Shown: positions 26,976-36,527 of the stretch, one piece after another
Numbering within the stretch: the first letter of the stretch is position 1
Layout: each line of letters begins with the position of its first letter
From: Telluribacter roseus
Lineage (GTDB): Bacteria; Bacteroidota; Bacteroidia; Cytophagales; Spirosomataceae
DNA length: 64,000 bases
Assembly (NCBI RefSeq): GCF_017355915.2
Contig: NZ_JAFEUV020000004.1
Span: 124,001 to 188,000, forward strand
Reading direction: 5' to 3'
The notes under the pieces: model-generated
Told to the model about the DNA's origin: nothing
The model's input: the letters and a program-made list of their open reading frames with translations, nothing else
Databases searched by the model: none
Program-made: the position numbers and the translations under genes

Positions 26976-29174
26976 TTGAAATCTAATAGATATATAGTGG
27001 CGCTGGTTGGAAACCCCAACTGCGGGAAGTCTTCCCTGTTTAATCAGCTGACGGGGCTGCGCCAAAAGACCGGAAACTTTCCGGGTGTAACCGTTGAGAG
27101 AAAGTTTGGTACCTTCCGGCTGAGTCATGCTGCGGCTCAGGTAGCGGTAAGCGAGCCGGTTGTGGTTGAAACTACCCCTGCTGAGTCTCCTATAGCCGTA
27201 TCGCCTAATGAGGCCCTGCTGGTCGACCTGCCGGGTATTTACAGTATCTACCCGAAGTCTTACGACGAGCAGGTTGTAATGGATATTCTGGCCAATCCGT
27301 CCCATCCCGACTATCCGGATGCGGTTATCGTGGTGGCCGATGCTTCCAATCTGCAGCGCAACCTTCTGCTGTACTCCGAACTTGCGGATCTGGGGCTGCC
27401 TATGGTACTTGCCCTTAATATGCTGGACATTGCCAGCAGCATGAATCTTACCGTCAATGCCACCCAGCTGGCTATGCAGCTGGGGGTACCGGTGGTGAAG
27501 ATCAACGCCCGCACGGGTGAAGGAAAAGAAAATCTAAAAGTTGCTCTTCGTCAGGTACTCAGTGGGGATTCTGTACAGCCATCAGGGTACTTCTTTGATC
27601 CGGCCGATGCGGTACCTGACCTGATTGAAGAAGTAAAGCAAACCTACGACCTGACTAACAACTACCTGGCGCTCCAGTACGTTTGTCAGCACGACAACTT
27701 TACCTTCCTGGATCAGCCCAAACGTGCCAAACTGGATACCCTGATCGAAAAGTATGGGTTTGACGAAACGGAGTTCCTGGCCGATGAGACCATTGCCCGC
27801 TACGAGCGCCTGAAACCGATCGTAGCCAAGGTCGTCAAAGCCGAAGGCAAAACCGAACAGCCGGTATGGACGCGCCGTCTGGACCGCCTGTTGCTACACC
27901 CCATCTGGGGCTATGCTATGTTCCTGCTGGTACTGATGGTGATTTTTCAGGCTGTATTTGCCTGGGCCGAATACCCCATGAACTGGCTGGACGCAGGTAT
28001 GGCGCAACTGATCGAATGGACGAAGGAGGTACTGCCTGGAGGGGTACTTAATGACATGCTGACGGATGGTTTGCTAGCAGGTATTGGTGGGGTTGTCATC
28101 TTTATCCCTCAGATCGCCTTCCTGTTTGCGCTGGTATCTTTGCTGGAAGAGTCAGGGTATATGGCACGGGTGATGGTGATCATGGACCGGCTCATGCGCC
28201 GCTTTGGCCTGAACGGTAAGAGCGTGGTACCTCTGATATCGGGAGTGGCCTGTGCGGTACCGGCTATCATGTCTACCCGAAGTATCAACAACCGCTACGA
28301 GCGCCTCCTTACCATCCTGGTCACGCCACTGATGAGTTGCTCGGCGCGCCTGCCTATCTATACCATTTTGATTGCTCTGGTGGTGCCGGATCGTACGGTG
28401 CTGGGCTTTCTGAACCTGGCCGGACTGGTACTGCTGGGTCTTTATCTGTTGGGGCTGGTTGGGGCACTGCTATCGGCCTGGTTGTTCTCCCGGTTTATTA
28501 CCCGTAAAGAAACCAGCTATTTCATCCTCGAAATGCCAACCTACAAGATGCCCCGCTGGAACCACGTAGGTATCATGATGTATGAAAGCGTAAAATCCTT
28601 TGTACTGGAAGCCGGAAAGATTATCGTGGCTATATCGATAGTACTGTGGGTACTGGCTTCGTACGGTCCCGGTGATAGTATGGAGCGTGCTGCCGAACGG
28701 GCTTCTGTGGAGTATGCGGCGGCGGAATCGGAAGTACGGGATGCAGCCGTTGCGTCGGCTCAGCTCGAAAACTCCTACGCGGGTCACTTTGGTAAGTTCA
28801 TTGAGCCAGCTATACGGCCCCTGGGGTACGACTGGAAGATAGGAATAGCCCTTATTTCTTCATTCGCGGCCCGCGAGGTATTTGTGGGTACTATGGCCAC
28901 CATATACAGCATCGGCCGGGATGCCGAAGAAGATGTACTGACTATAAAGGAAAAGCTGAAGAAGGAGAGAAATCCGGATACCGGCGGACCTATGTACAGT
29001 ACGGCGGTATCCTTCTCCCTGTTGATATTCTATGCGTTTGCAATGATGTGTATGAGCACGTTAGCGGTCGTGCAACGCGAGACGAATGGCTGGAAGTGGC
29101 CTATGGTACAGCTGGTGTACATGATGACCCTGGCCTATGTGTCTGCGTTTGTGGTATACCAACTGTTTAGCTGA
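26976..29174 (+). CDS. feoB: ferrous iron transporter B
   Basis: 732 residues starting at a TTG codon; a stop at 26961 rules out anything longer and no ATG precedes the G domain. The G domain has G1 GNPNCGKSS (12-20), G3 DLPGIYS (84-90) and G4 NMLD. Between G2 and G3 there is an extra stretch of about 25 residues (roughly 52-78, rich in Val, Glu and Pro). The transmembrane part carries two Gate repeats with the Cys-containing GVACAVPAIMSTR and MSCSARLPIYTILI motifs. It imports Fe2+ across the inner membrane. Confidence 0.93.
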   Translation: MKSNRYIVALVGNPNCGKSSLFNQLTGLRQKTGNFPGVTVERKFGTFRLSHAAAQVAVSEPVVVETTPAESPIAVSPNEALLVDLPGIYSIYPKSYDEQVVMDILANPSHPDYPDAVIVVADASNLQRNLLLYSELADLGLPMVLALNMLDIASSMNLTVNATQLAMQLGVPVVKINARTGEGKENLKVALRQVLSGDSVQPSGYFFDPADAVPDLIEEVKQTYDLTNNYLALQYVCQHDNFTFLDQPKRAKLDTLIEKYGFDETEFLADETIARYERLKPIVAKVVKAEGKTEQPVWTRRLDRLLLHPIWGYAMFLLVLMVIFQAVFAWAEYPMNWLDAGMAQLIEWTKEVLPGGVLNDMLTDGLLAGIGGVVIFIPQIAFLFALVSLLEESGYMARVMVIMDRLMRRFGLNGKSVVPLISGVACAVPAIMSTRSINNRYERLLTILVTPLMSCSARLPIYTILIALVVPDRTVLGFLNLAGLVLLGLYLLGLVGALLSAWLFSRFITRKETSYFILEMPTYKMPRWNHVGIMMYESVKSFVLEAGKIIVAISIVLWVLASYGPGDSMERAAERASVEYAAAESEVRDAAVASAQLENSYAGHFGKFIEPAIRPLGYDWKIGIALISSFAAREVFVGTMATIYSIGRDAEEDVLTIKEKLKKERNPDTGGPMYSTAVSFSLLIFYAFAMMCMSTLAVVQRETNGWKWPMVQLVYMMTLAYVSAFVVYQLFS

Positions 29175-29178
29175 AAAT

Positions 29179-29203
29179 AGGGGTTAAAACAGAACCCCTT
29201 TAG
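29179..29203. terminator. terminator of feoB and of the 53-residue ORF
   Basis: A 7-bp stem (29179-29185 with 29193-29199) and a 7-base loop are followed by TTTAG on the plus side. The minus-strand small gene stops inside it. Confidence 0.5.
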
Positions 29204-29345
29204 TAAGCAGCGGGTATATAAAGCGGAAAATGATATAAACAAAAATCAAGAAAGCTAAACCTCCTAACAGGGTAGACTGATCCAGCGTAAATCTTTCGTT
29301 TCTTCTTGAGGAGTTGATTCCTTCCCAACGGTGAGCTACTTTCAT
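29184..29345 (-). CDS. 53-residue single-helix membrane protein
   Basis: ATG at 29345-29343, stop TAA at 29186-29184. The product starts MKVAHRWEGINSSRRNERFT, a basic cytosolic stretch, and then has one hydrophobic helix from about residue 26 to 47 (LLGGLAFLIFVYIIFRFIYP). The charge pattern predicts an N-in helix. Codon use resembles the neighbours and the ORF fills the gap between feoB and nnr. No family is recognised. A role with FeoB, like other small Feo partners, is only a guess because it is on the opposite strand. Confidence 0.6.
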   Translation of the reverse strand: MKVAHRWEGINSSRRNERFTLDQSTLLGGLAFLIFVYIIFRFIYPLLTKGVLF

Positions 29346-29584
29346 TTCTTCAATTGGTTAATGGTGCGAATATTTTTATACAATTTATATGCCTGCCGGG
29401 GAAAACAAGGGAACAGGGTGGCCCGAGTTTTTCCCATTTTACATATAGAGTATTACTAAAAATACGATAAAAGGAGCATTTGGGTTTCCAAATGGTTGGA
29501 ATAGCCTAAAAAAAATCTACATATAGCCGCAGACCCTTTCTCCCGCATTACTCAAAATGTGGAATTAATTTCCTTGGCCTTTTG
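29346..29584. other. intergenic region between nnr and the small membrane protein gene
   Basis: 239 AT-rich bases. The minus strand offers a TTG and a TATAAATTG about 18 bases apart (near 29380-29410) as a weak promoter for the small gene. Nothing else is visible. Confidence 0.4.
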
Positions 29585-31066
29585 CTACCATCCCAAATTT
29601 TCCACAATATCAGAAGCAATCATCCCCACTTTTGTTCTGCTACGGGCTGCCTTGTCGCCGGCCGCACCGTGCTGGTACACACCAAGTTGAGCAGCTTGAG
29701 CCGGTATGTACCCCTGAGCTACCAGGCTGGTAATAATCCCAGTCAGTACGTCGCCGGTTCCTCCCGTCGCCATCCCCGCGTTTCCGGTTGAGTTGAAGTA
29801 GACCTGTCCATCGGGTAGGACTACTGCCGTATGAGCCCCTTTCAGACATACGATTACATTGTACCGGGCGCAGAAGTCGCGTGCTGTCTGTAGGCGCTGG
29901 AACTCATCCGGGCTTTCACCCGTCAGTCGCTGAAACTCCCGGGGGTGAGGAGTGAGGATGGTATTTTCGGGCAACTGCTCCAGCAGGTCCGGGTTCTCCG
30001 CTAACAGGTTGAGTGCATCAGCATCCAGTACCAGAGGAATATTACTACGCGTGATCAGTTCTTTGAGGGCTTGTAGCGTTTGTGGGTCTTTACCAATGCC
30101 CGGTCCCATGCCAATGGCATCGTAGGATTGCAGGGAGGGTAGGGTAGTAATATACTGCTCGTGCAAGTCAACAAGGGCCATGGCTTCGGGGACCGCCGTC
30201 TGGATAACCGTATAGCCGCAACGGGGGATGTGCATGGTCAGTAACCCTATGCCTGACCTCAGGCAGGCCCTGCCGCACAGCAGAGCCGCGCCCATTTTGC
30301 CAAAGCTACCAGCTATCAATAAGGCATGACCAAAGGTACCTTTGTGCGAAAACTTTCCTCTGGGCATGATGAGACTCTGAGCGGCTGCTTCGTCGGTGTA
30401 GGCGTAGGGGGTAGGCTCCTGCTCTATAAACTCCCGCGACAAGCCTATATCTACCGCTACCCATTCGCCTACGTACACCTCATTCCGGGGCATCATGAAG
30501 GCCAGTTTGGGTAGTTGGAAGGTAACCGTGTATTCGGGCTGAATGATGGTGTCATCCTTCTGATTGGCCTGATCGGCGTACAGACCAGTGGCTATGTCTA
30601 CGGATAGGATCGTTGCCTGGCTTTGATTTATGGCTTTGACTACCTCTGCTACCAGGCCGCTAAGAGATCGGGTAAGCCCTGAACCCAGTAGGGCATCTAT
30701 GACAAGCGAATCGACAGGCAGGGAGGGAATGTCGCCCGGCTCTATGATAGTTTGGCGGGTTATAGAGGCGGGCAATCGGTCAAGATTTGCCTGAAAATCT
30801 TCTGAACCCTGCTTTGCGTGCTCTACTACGTATACCTGTACTGCATAGGCTCGTTCACTTAGAAGCCGGGCTATGGCCAGCCCGTCTCCTCCGTTGTTTC
30901 CCATGCCGCAGAAGACTAGTACGGGCTGCCGGGAGTTAAAGCGTGCACAAAACCAGTCGACAAAGGCCTGTGAGGCGCGCTCCATCAGATCCAGAGATGA
31001 TATCGGTTCATGTTGGATGGTGTAGGCATCAAGAGCGCGGATTTGCGGTACGGTGAAGATTTTCAT
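29585..31066 (-). CDS. nnr: bifunctional NAD(P)H-hydrate epimerase / ADP-dependent dehydratase
   Basis: 493 residues. The N-terminal YjeF_N domain (1-215) has VFCGMGNNGGDGLAIARLL and VIDALLGSGL and epimerises hydrated NAD(P)H. The C-terminal ribokinase-like domain (230-493) has VLDADALNLL, ILTPHPREFQRLTG and the nucleotide motif GNAGMATGGTGDVLTGI, and dehydrates the S-form. The fused order is the usual bacterial one and the length is normal. It repairs damaged cofactors in the cytosol. Confidence 0.93.
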   Translation of the reverse strand: MKIFTVPQIRALDAYTIQHEPISSLDLMERASQAFVDWFCARFNSRQPVLVFCGMGNNGGDGLAIARLLSERAYAVQVYVVEHAKQGSEDFQANLDRLPASITRQTIIEPGDIPSLPVDSLVIDALLGSGLTRSLSGLVAEVVKAINQSQATILSVDIATGLYADQANQKDDTIIQPEYTVTFQLPKLAFMMPRNEVYVGEWVAVDIGLSREFIEQEPTPYAYTDEAAAQSLIMPRGKFSHKGTFGHALLIAGSFGKMGAALLCGRACLRSGIGLLTMHIPRCGYTVIQTAVPEAMALVDLHEQYITTLPSLQSYDAIGMGPGIGKDPQTLQALKELITRSNIPLVLDADALNLLAENPDLLEQLPENTILTPHPREFQRLTGESPDEFQRLQTARDFCARYNVIVCLKGAHTAVVLPDGQVYFNSTGNAGMATGGTGDVLTGIITSLVAQGYIPAQAAQLGVYQHGAAGDKAARSRTKVGMIASDIVENLGW

Positions 31067-31182
31067 AGGTAGTGTGTTTGATCAAAAAAGGTAGTAGTGC
31101 TTCAAAAGTACTTGCCAGCCGTATAGCAGTTGGCTGTGACTCATTTATTACAGAATCAAAGGTGATAAAAATAGGGAGAGCC

Positions 31183-31213
31183 TTTTATAAGCAAAAAAGA
31201 AGAGCTATATTTG
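31183..31213 (+). promoter_or_regulatory. rplS promoter
   Basis: TTTT (31183-31186), a 19-base spacer and a perfect TATATTTG (31206-31213). The start would be near 31220, leaving a leader of about 90 bases before L19. Confidence 0.55.
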
Positions 31214-31310
31214 CGCTCGTTTTCGCGAAGGCTGTTTTGAATGAAGGGGCGCCACCCCGTCCGCTGGAAGCAGACCTATTTCAAACCAATCTATTTTTAC
31301 AAAATTCGTC

Positions 31311-31673
31311 ATGAGCGAACTTATTAAACTCGTTGAATCTACGATCGAGAATCGTAAGCAGGAGTATCCCGAATTTAAGGCGGGCGACACAATTAACGTA
31401 CACGTTAAAATCAAAGAAGGTAACAAGGAGCGCGTTCAGCAGTTCCAGGGTACTGTGATCCAGCGTCGTAACATGAACGATGTAGGCGAAACCTTCACTG
31501 TACGTAAAGTTTCTAACGGAATAGGTGTAGAGCGTATTTTCCCTATTCTGTCCCCCAGCATTGCTAAGATTGAATTGCTGCGTCGTGGTAAGGTACGTCG
31601 TGCTCGTCTGTTCTTCCTGCGTGGTCGTCAGGGTAAAGCAGCGCGTATCAAAGAGCTTAAAGCTACTAAGTAA
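31311..31673 (+). CDS. rplS: 50S ribosomal protein L19
   Basis: 120 residues. Diagnostic stretches are [46 protein letters not shown] and the C-terminal [21 protein letters not shown]19 sits at the 30S-50S interface. It is transcribed alone here, without the rimM-trmD neighbours seen in many other bacteria, and ends in a terminator. Confidence 0.97.
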   Translation: MSELIKLVESTIENRKQEYPEFKAGDTINVHVKIKEGNKERVQQFQGTVIQRRNMNDVGETFTVRKVSNGIGVERIFPILSPSIAKIELLRRGKVRRARLFFLRGRQGKAARIKELKATK

Positions 31674-31698
31674 GCCACTGCCTTTACATCTAAAAACG

Positions 31699-31734
31699 AA
31701 GCCCTGCAGGACTCTTTCCTGGCAGGGCTTTGTT
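31699..31734 (+). terminator. rplS terminator
   Basis: A stem of 13 bp with a one-base bulge (31699-31711 with 31717-31730) is followed by TTGTTGT. It lies 25 bases after the stop. Confidence 0.75.
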
Positions 31735-31795
31735 GTATATCAGCTAACCTAACAAAACAGGGGCGGTATCATCTACTTCAATACCTTAACTTACA

Positions 31796-32575
31796 ATGAG
31801 AATACACTTCTATAAATACCAGGGTACCGGCAACGACTTCATCATGATTGATGATCGTGAACGTACCTTTCATGCTACGCAGGAAGAGATTGAGCGCCTG
31901 TGTCACCGTCGCTTTGGGATCGGGGCGGATGGCCTGATCCTGCTTCGTCAGGAACCAGACTACGACTTCCGGATGGTGTACTATAATGCCGACGGCCGCG
32001 AAGGAAGCATGTGCGGAAATGGCGGTCGCTGTACCGTACGCTTCGCTAATGACCTGGGACTGTTTGAAGATACTACTACGTTTATAGCGGTAGATGGTCC
32101 GCACAAAGCGACGGCTACCCCTACGATCATCAGCCTGAAAATGTGTAACGTGAGCGGTGTAGACCGCCGGGAGGACTACCATTTTATGAATACCGGTTCG
32201 CCCCACTATGTCACGTACGTAGATAATGTCGACGAAACGGATGTAGTAGGCATCGGGCGTGCCATCAGGTACGGCGATGAGTATGGCCCTAAGGGAGGTA
32301 CCAATGTAAACTTCGTAGAAGTACTCAATGAAAACCACCTAAAGGTACGTACCTATGAGCGGGGCGTTGAGGACGAAACCTATTCCTGCGGAACCGGAGT
32401 GACGGCCTGCGCCTTGTCAGCGCACGTGCAGCACGGGTGGGAAGGCCCGGTCACGATCGAGACGCTGGGCGGTACCCTGCAGGTCACCTACAACCAGACC
32501 GCTGCTGATCAGTACAATGATATTTATCTGGTGGGTCCGGCCGTACGGGTATTTGAAGGTACCATAGATATATAA
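31796..32575 (+). CDS. dapF: diaminopimelate epimerase
   Basis: 259 residues. The opening FYKYQGTGNDFIMID and the two catalytic cysteines Cys73 (GSMCGNGGRC) and Cys198 (YSCGTGVTAC) define DapF. It interconverts LL- and meso-diaminopimelate for lysine and peptidoglycan synthesis in the cytosol. Length is normal. The gene is unusually rich in GGTACC sites (four in 780 bases). Confidence 0.96.
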   Translation: MRIHFYKYQGTGNDFIMIDDRERTFHATQEEIERLCHRRFGIGADGLILLRQEPDYDFRMVYYNADGREGSMCGNGGRCTVRFANDLGLFEDTTTFIAVDGPHKATATPTIISLKMCNVSGVDRREDYHFMNTGSPHYVTYVDNVDETDVVGIGRAIRYGDEYGPKGGTNVNFVEVLNENHLKVRTYERGVEDETYSCGTGVTACALSAHVQHGWEGPVTIETLGGTLQVTYNQTAADQYNDIYLVGPAVRVFEGTIDI

Positions 32576-32581
32576 ATGAAG

Positions 32582-32622
32582 AGGCGGATATAGGACTTAC
32601 TCTTCAGGTCCTATATCCGCCT
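32582..32622. terminator. bidirectional terminator after dapF
   Basis: A perfect 15-bp stem (32582-32596 with 32608-32622) and an 11-base loop, followed on the plus side by TTCTGCTTTTTG. It separates dapF from the convergent rhodanese gene. Confidence 0.85.
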
Positions 32623-32638
32623 TTCTGCTTTTTGTTTA

Positions 32639-32944
32639 TTATTCTGCTTCCAGAATCCCACCCTTCAGGTGGAACACCTTTTTGTCGGGCCACTCGGGTA
32701 CCCGGCAGTAGTCCATTGCCGCTACTTTGCTGCGGGCTCCGTTGGTGCAGATGACGATAATCGTATCGTAAGGCTCCAGTTCCGGGCGCTTCTCCCGGAT
32801 AGAAGCCAGGGGAATATTTACTCCTCCTATATTAAACTCTTCAAACTCCCACGGCTCCCGTACATCCACTATGAGTGTACCAGGCTGATCCCGTAGCTCC
32901 TCCATTTCTGCGCGCGAAACATCTACGTAGTTTTTACGTGGCAT
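32639..32944 (-). CDS. rhodanese-like domain protein
   Basis: 101 residues, a single rhodanese domain. The start LIVDVREPWEFEEFNIGGVNIP and the active-site loop CTNGARS with Cys66 as the persulfide carrier are clear. No signal peptide, so it is cytosolic. GlpE-like proteins of this size move sulfane sulfur to thiol or cyanide acceptors. It lies 28 bases downstream of a DEAD-box helicase gene and may share its transcript. Confidence 0.9.
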   Translation of the reverse strand: MPRKNYVDVSRAEMEELRDQPGTLIVDVREPWEFEEFNIGGVNIPLASIREKRPELEPYDTIIVICTNGARSKVAAMDYCRVPEWPDKKVFHLKGGILEAE

Positions 32945-32972
32945 GATGGGTTGTATCAGTTATTCCAGTCAA

Positions 32973-34121
32973 TTACGCCTTTGTTGCATAGGGGTGTTCT
33001 TTCACCACCGGCAACTGCTTTCCGATCAGTTTCTGAATGTCCTTTAGGTAGGCCTTTTCCTCCGCATCTACGAACGAAAACGCTATGCCACTGGCACCGG
33101 CGCGCCCCGTACGCCCTATGCGGTGTACGTAGGTCTCGGGTATGTTCGGGATTTCGAAGTTAATTACGTGCGTCAGCTCATCCACATCAATACCACGTGC
33201 GGCGATATCAGTAGCTACCAGGATGCGGGTCTTCCGGCTCTTAAAATTAGCCAGAGCGTTCTGGCGGGCATTCTGTGATTTATTGCCGTGAATGGCTTCG
33301 GCCGTGATTCCTGCCTTCTTAAGTACTTTAACTACCTTATCCGCACCAAACTTGGTACGGGTAAATACCAGAGCCGTTTCGATAGTTTTATCTTTAAGTA
33401 CATGAAGAAGCAGGGCATTTTTATCCGTCTTGTTCACGTAGTAGATACTCTGATTGATGGTATCGGCGGTGGAGGATACCGGAGTCACCTCTACCTTGGC
33501 GGGCTTGGTCAGAATAGAGTCAGCCAACTTGGTAATGGCCGGAGGCATAGTAGCCGAGAAAAAGAGCGACTGCCTTTTGGAAGGGAGTACCGCGATAACT
33601 TTCTTTACATCGTGCACAAAGCCCATGTCCAGCATGCGGTCCGCTTCGTCGAGTACAAACATCTCCAGCCCTTTCAGATGGACAAAGCCCTGATTCATCA
33701 GGTCCAGCAGGCGGCCCGGTGTGGCTATCAGTACATCTACACCCTGGGTCAGAGCATCGGTTTGGGGCTTTTGGCCTACTCCTCCAAAAATAACGGTATG
33801 GCGGATGCCGGTATGGCGTCCATAGGCCGTAAAGCTCTCACCAATCTGGATGGCCAGTTCACGCGTTGGGGTCAGGATGAGCGCCCTGATCTGCTTGCGA
33901 CCTTTGCCTCTGTCAGCATTTTGTTTTTCGTACAGGAGCTGTAAGATTGGTATCGCAAAGGCGGCTGTTTTGCCGGTGCCGGTCTGGGCGCAGCCCAGTA
34001 AGTCTTTACCTTGAAGCAGTAGGGGGATGGCTTGTGCCTGAATGGGGGTAGGTTGTGTATAGCCTTCGGTTGTCAGAGCCTTACGAATTGGCTCAATGAG
34101 ATTTAAATCCTGAAATGTCAT
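32973..34121 (-). CDS. DEAD-box ATP-dependent RNA helicase (RhlE-like)
   Basis: 382 residues: the two RecA domains and almost no C-terminal tail. The Q motif GYTQPTPIQ, motif I AQTGTGKT (45-52), PTRELA, DEAD in [17 protein letters not shown], and [10 protein letters not shown] are all present. RhlE proteins usually carry a basic tail; this is a minimal form. It probably remodels rRNA or mRNA. A GTAC-rich minus-strand gene like its neighbours. Confidence 0.93.
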   Translation of the reverse strand: MTFQDLNLIEPIRKALTTEGYTQPTPIQAQAIPLLLQGKDLLGCAQTGTGKTAAFAIPILQLLYEKQNADRGKGRKQIRALILTPTRELAIQIGESFTAYGRHTGIRHTVIFGGVGQKPQTDALTQGVDVLIATPGRLLDLMNQGFVHLKGLEMFVLDEADRMLDMGFVHDVKKVIAVLPSKRQSLFFSATMPPAITKLADSILTKPAKVEVTPVSSTADTINQSIYYVNKTDKNALLLHVLKDKTIETALVFTRTKFGADKVVKVLKKAGITAEAIHGNKSQNARQNALANFKSRKTRILVATDIAARGIDVDELTHVINFEIPNIPETYVHRIGRTGRAGASGIAFSFVDAEEKAYLKDIQKLIGKQLPVVKEHPYATKA

Positions 34122-34220
34122 GTATAAGTTGTAGTAAGGCCATCTCAGGTACTAAACCAAAAGAGAACCCTGAATAAGAAAATTGACCTGAATGGTCTTA
34201 ATAATAACGTTAACCTCAAT

Positions 34221-34712
34221 TTATTCGTTCGGCAGTCTGTCCGCTGCTGACTGTATTTCGGCACAATCTACCTTCTTTAGGGTGTCATTAAGGGTTGCAT
34301 CGCGGGGGTAGGCTACACCATTTACCCATACAAACTCACCATCGGGGAGTACTATGGCCTGATTCTCCCGGACAATAATATTAATTTTTTCTTCGGTTTG
34401 GGTACCTTCCTGCTGATAGGTGTACGTAGCATGAACCATAAAGCCATCAATATGTTCGGACTCTGTCTTGCCCGTAAAGGTACCCTTACGGCTGTCTTTT
34501 TCCGCCGGTAGCCAGTTATATATTCCACTCACAGTACCATCTTCATCTACCTCCCAGCTTAGCTCAGTCACATCCTGGCGTCCGGCCGGGGCATCGGCGG
34601 GGAAGGTTGTCCGGTAACAGTAACTGGTAGGGCCTGCTTTCTGACCACTACTTTTTTGGTCAGCCCCACAGCCCATTAGCAGGAATAGAGTAAATAGGAG
34701 ATATCTGTACAT
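34221..34712 (-). CDS. predicted lipoprotein of unknown function
   Basis: 163 residues. The lipobox LLMGC puts the lipidated cysteine at residue 15. The rest is a beta-rich domain with WEVDEDGTVSGIYNW and IVRENQAIVLPDGEFVWVNG, and two extra cysteines (YCYRT, VDCAEI) that could form a disulfide. I recognise no family. It stands between the DEAD-box gene and an M14 peptidase gene on the same strand. Confidence 0.75.
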   Translation of the reverse strand: MYRYLLFTLFLLMGCGADQKSSGQKAGPTSYCYRTTFPADAPAGRQDVTELSWEVDEDGTVSGIYNWLPAEKDSRKGTFTGKTESEHIDGFMVHATYTYQQEGTQTEEKINIIVRENQAIVLPDGEFVWVNGVAYPRDATLNDTLKKVDCAEIQSAADRLPNE

Positions 34713-34772
34713 TCAGTATTGTTTCAGTCAAAGACGTTTCGGCAATCTCTATTCATCCTTCCAAAATCAAGA

Positions 34773-36509
34773 TTACCTGACCGGTACCCTGAACAACGGA
34801 TACCGGAGGTACTCCTTCTCCCGGTGGGATGAATGGTCGTAGACAAATTCTAATTGGGCTTCGGCACTTTTGGCAAAGTCAGCATCCTGTTTCTTCTTTT
34901 CTTCCAGGGCCTTCTGCAGCTCCGGCGACTTCTTAAGAAGCTCCGCGGCCAGATCCTCAAATACATAAGAGGAGAATCCTTCCTTTTGTTGGAGAATGGT
35001 ATCAAAGAAATTCCACTTAAAGAATGAATCTACCCCTTTGGGCTCCAGCGTTTCGATGATGTACCGGTTCGTCCACTGATTAACCGGTACATACCAGTCG
35101 CCTTTAAGAAAGGCGACCTTTTGCTTCTCTTTGCGTAGGTCAACGCTGGTGTGCCAGTAGTGTCCTTCGTAGGGCTGAGGGGCCGTTTTAATATCCTGTA
35201 CGTGGTATACTTCTACCTCCATTACGGTATCGCGGGCCAGGGGCTGCATCTGTACCCGGTTCAGCTTTAGCAGATCCACCACCTGGTGCCAGCCCTGTGG
35301 GATCACATAGGCGGCGGGACGATCCACCACATCTACGGGTTCATAGTTGTTGTAGAATGGAATCGCTTTGGTGAAAGGTTTGGAACGGTTGTAATGCAAG
35401 CGCTCCAGACCACTTACCTGACTGGGAAAGTACTCCGGCTCGTAGCCTTTAAATTCAATCATAGAAGGTTTCTCCTTATTGACCTGCCACGTCACCGCGA
35501 ACTTTTCCTGCATCTTCACCGCTTCCTTCGTTTCCCGGCGCATCCGGAGTAACTGGCGGCGGTACTGGGCCAGCAGCCGGGTAGTACCTTCCAGGTAGGC
35601 GTAGGTGGCCTTAACCCGCTGGTCGTAGGGCTTGAGCATATGGGTCTCGGTCATGACACCGATGGTATGGAACAGGGCGGCGTAGCCGGTAGAGTAGCGG
35701 GGCCAGTCCGGGAACTGCACGAAGCCTTTATCGGGAGTCTGTGCCCAGGCATTGACGTAGGGAGTGGCTTCGTAGCCGGCTTCCTTCATGTGGCGGTACA
35801 GGTAAGGCAGAAAGGTATGCCGCTGGAATTGCCCCAGTTCACCCCCCAGTTTATCCTCCTGCGTGTAGTCGAGCGTCATTACGTACTGGTAGTCGGCCCC
35901 GTTGCTCACATGCGTGTCCACAAACAGGTCAGGATCCAGCTCGTGAAAGATAGCGGCAAAGCTGCGGGCGTTGCGGGTATCGGCCTTGATGAAGTCACGG
36001 TTGAGGTCGTAGTTGCGGGCATTGCCCCGGAAGCCGTACTCCTCCGGCCCCTCCTGATTGACGCGGGTAGTACGGTTGCGATTGAGGGCGCCGCCAATGT
36101 TGTAGAAGGGAATAATAGCAAGTACTACGCTATCGAGCTGAGGGAAGCGCTCCGGGTGCAGCGCTATATCTCGCAGGAGCATCATAGAGGCATCCACTCC
36201 GTCAGATTCGCCCGGGTGGATGGCGTTGTTGACAAGCAGAATGGCTTTACCCTGTGCTTTGAGTCTGGCCATATCAAATACCCGGCTCCGGGAGTAGAGT
36301 ACCAGGTGAAGGGGCTTGCCGCTGTCGGTCGGGCCTTTTTCGCTGATACGGATCTGGGGAAAAGCTTTGGCTAACCTCTGGTAGTAGGCCATGGCTTCTT
36401 CGTAGGTAGGAGTCTGGGTACCGCGGCTCTTTTCAAAACGGGTTTCGTATTGCCCAAAGGCAGCTACCGTGACACTCAGGAAAAGCAGGCTGAGAAATAT
36501 TCTGAACAT
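34773..36509 (-). CDS. M14 family zinc carboxypeptidase
   Basis: About 578 residues from the ATG at 36509, which starts the signal peptide (ending AAFGQ); an upstream ATG at 36527 adds six. Zinc ligands are His98 and Glu101 (NAIHPGESDG) and His200 (VDTHVSNG). The substrate-binding pattern RNYDLNRDF is present, and TETHMLKP supplies the likely catalytic glutamate. The catalytic domain is followed by about 250 residues of beta-rich extension. It is secreted and should trim peptides or peptidoglycan stems. Confidence 0.87.
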   Translation of the reverse strand: MFRIFLSLLFLSVTVAAFGQYETRFEKSRGTQTPTYEEAMAYYQRLAKAFPQIRISEKGPTDSGKPLHLVLYSRSRVFDMARLKAQGKAILLVNNAIHPGESDGVDASMMLLRDIALHPERFPQLDSVVLAIIPFYNIGGALNRNRTTRVNQEGPEEYGFRGNARNYDLNRDFIKADTRNARSFAAIFHELDPDLFVDTHVSNGADYQYVMTLDYTQEDKLGGELGQFQRHTFLPYLYRHMKEAGYEATPYVNAWAQTPDKGFVQFPDWPRYSTGYAALFHTIGVMTETHMLKPYDQRVKATYAYLEGTTRLLAQYRRQLLRMRRETKEAVKMQEKFAVTWQVNKEKPSMIEFKGYEPEYFPSQVSGLERLHYNRSKPFTKAIPFYNNYEPVDVVDRPAAYVIPQGWHQVVDLLKLNRVQMQPLARDTVMEVEVYHVQDIKTAPQPYEGHYWHTSVDLRKEKQKVAFLKGDWYVPVNQWTNRYIIETLEPKGVDSFFKWNFFDTILQQKEGFSSYVFEDLAAELLKKSPELQKALEEKKKQDADFAKSAEAQLEFVYDHSSHREKEYLRYPLFRVPVR

Positions 36510-36527
36510 ATAGATGAGCATTACCAA

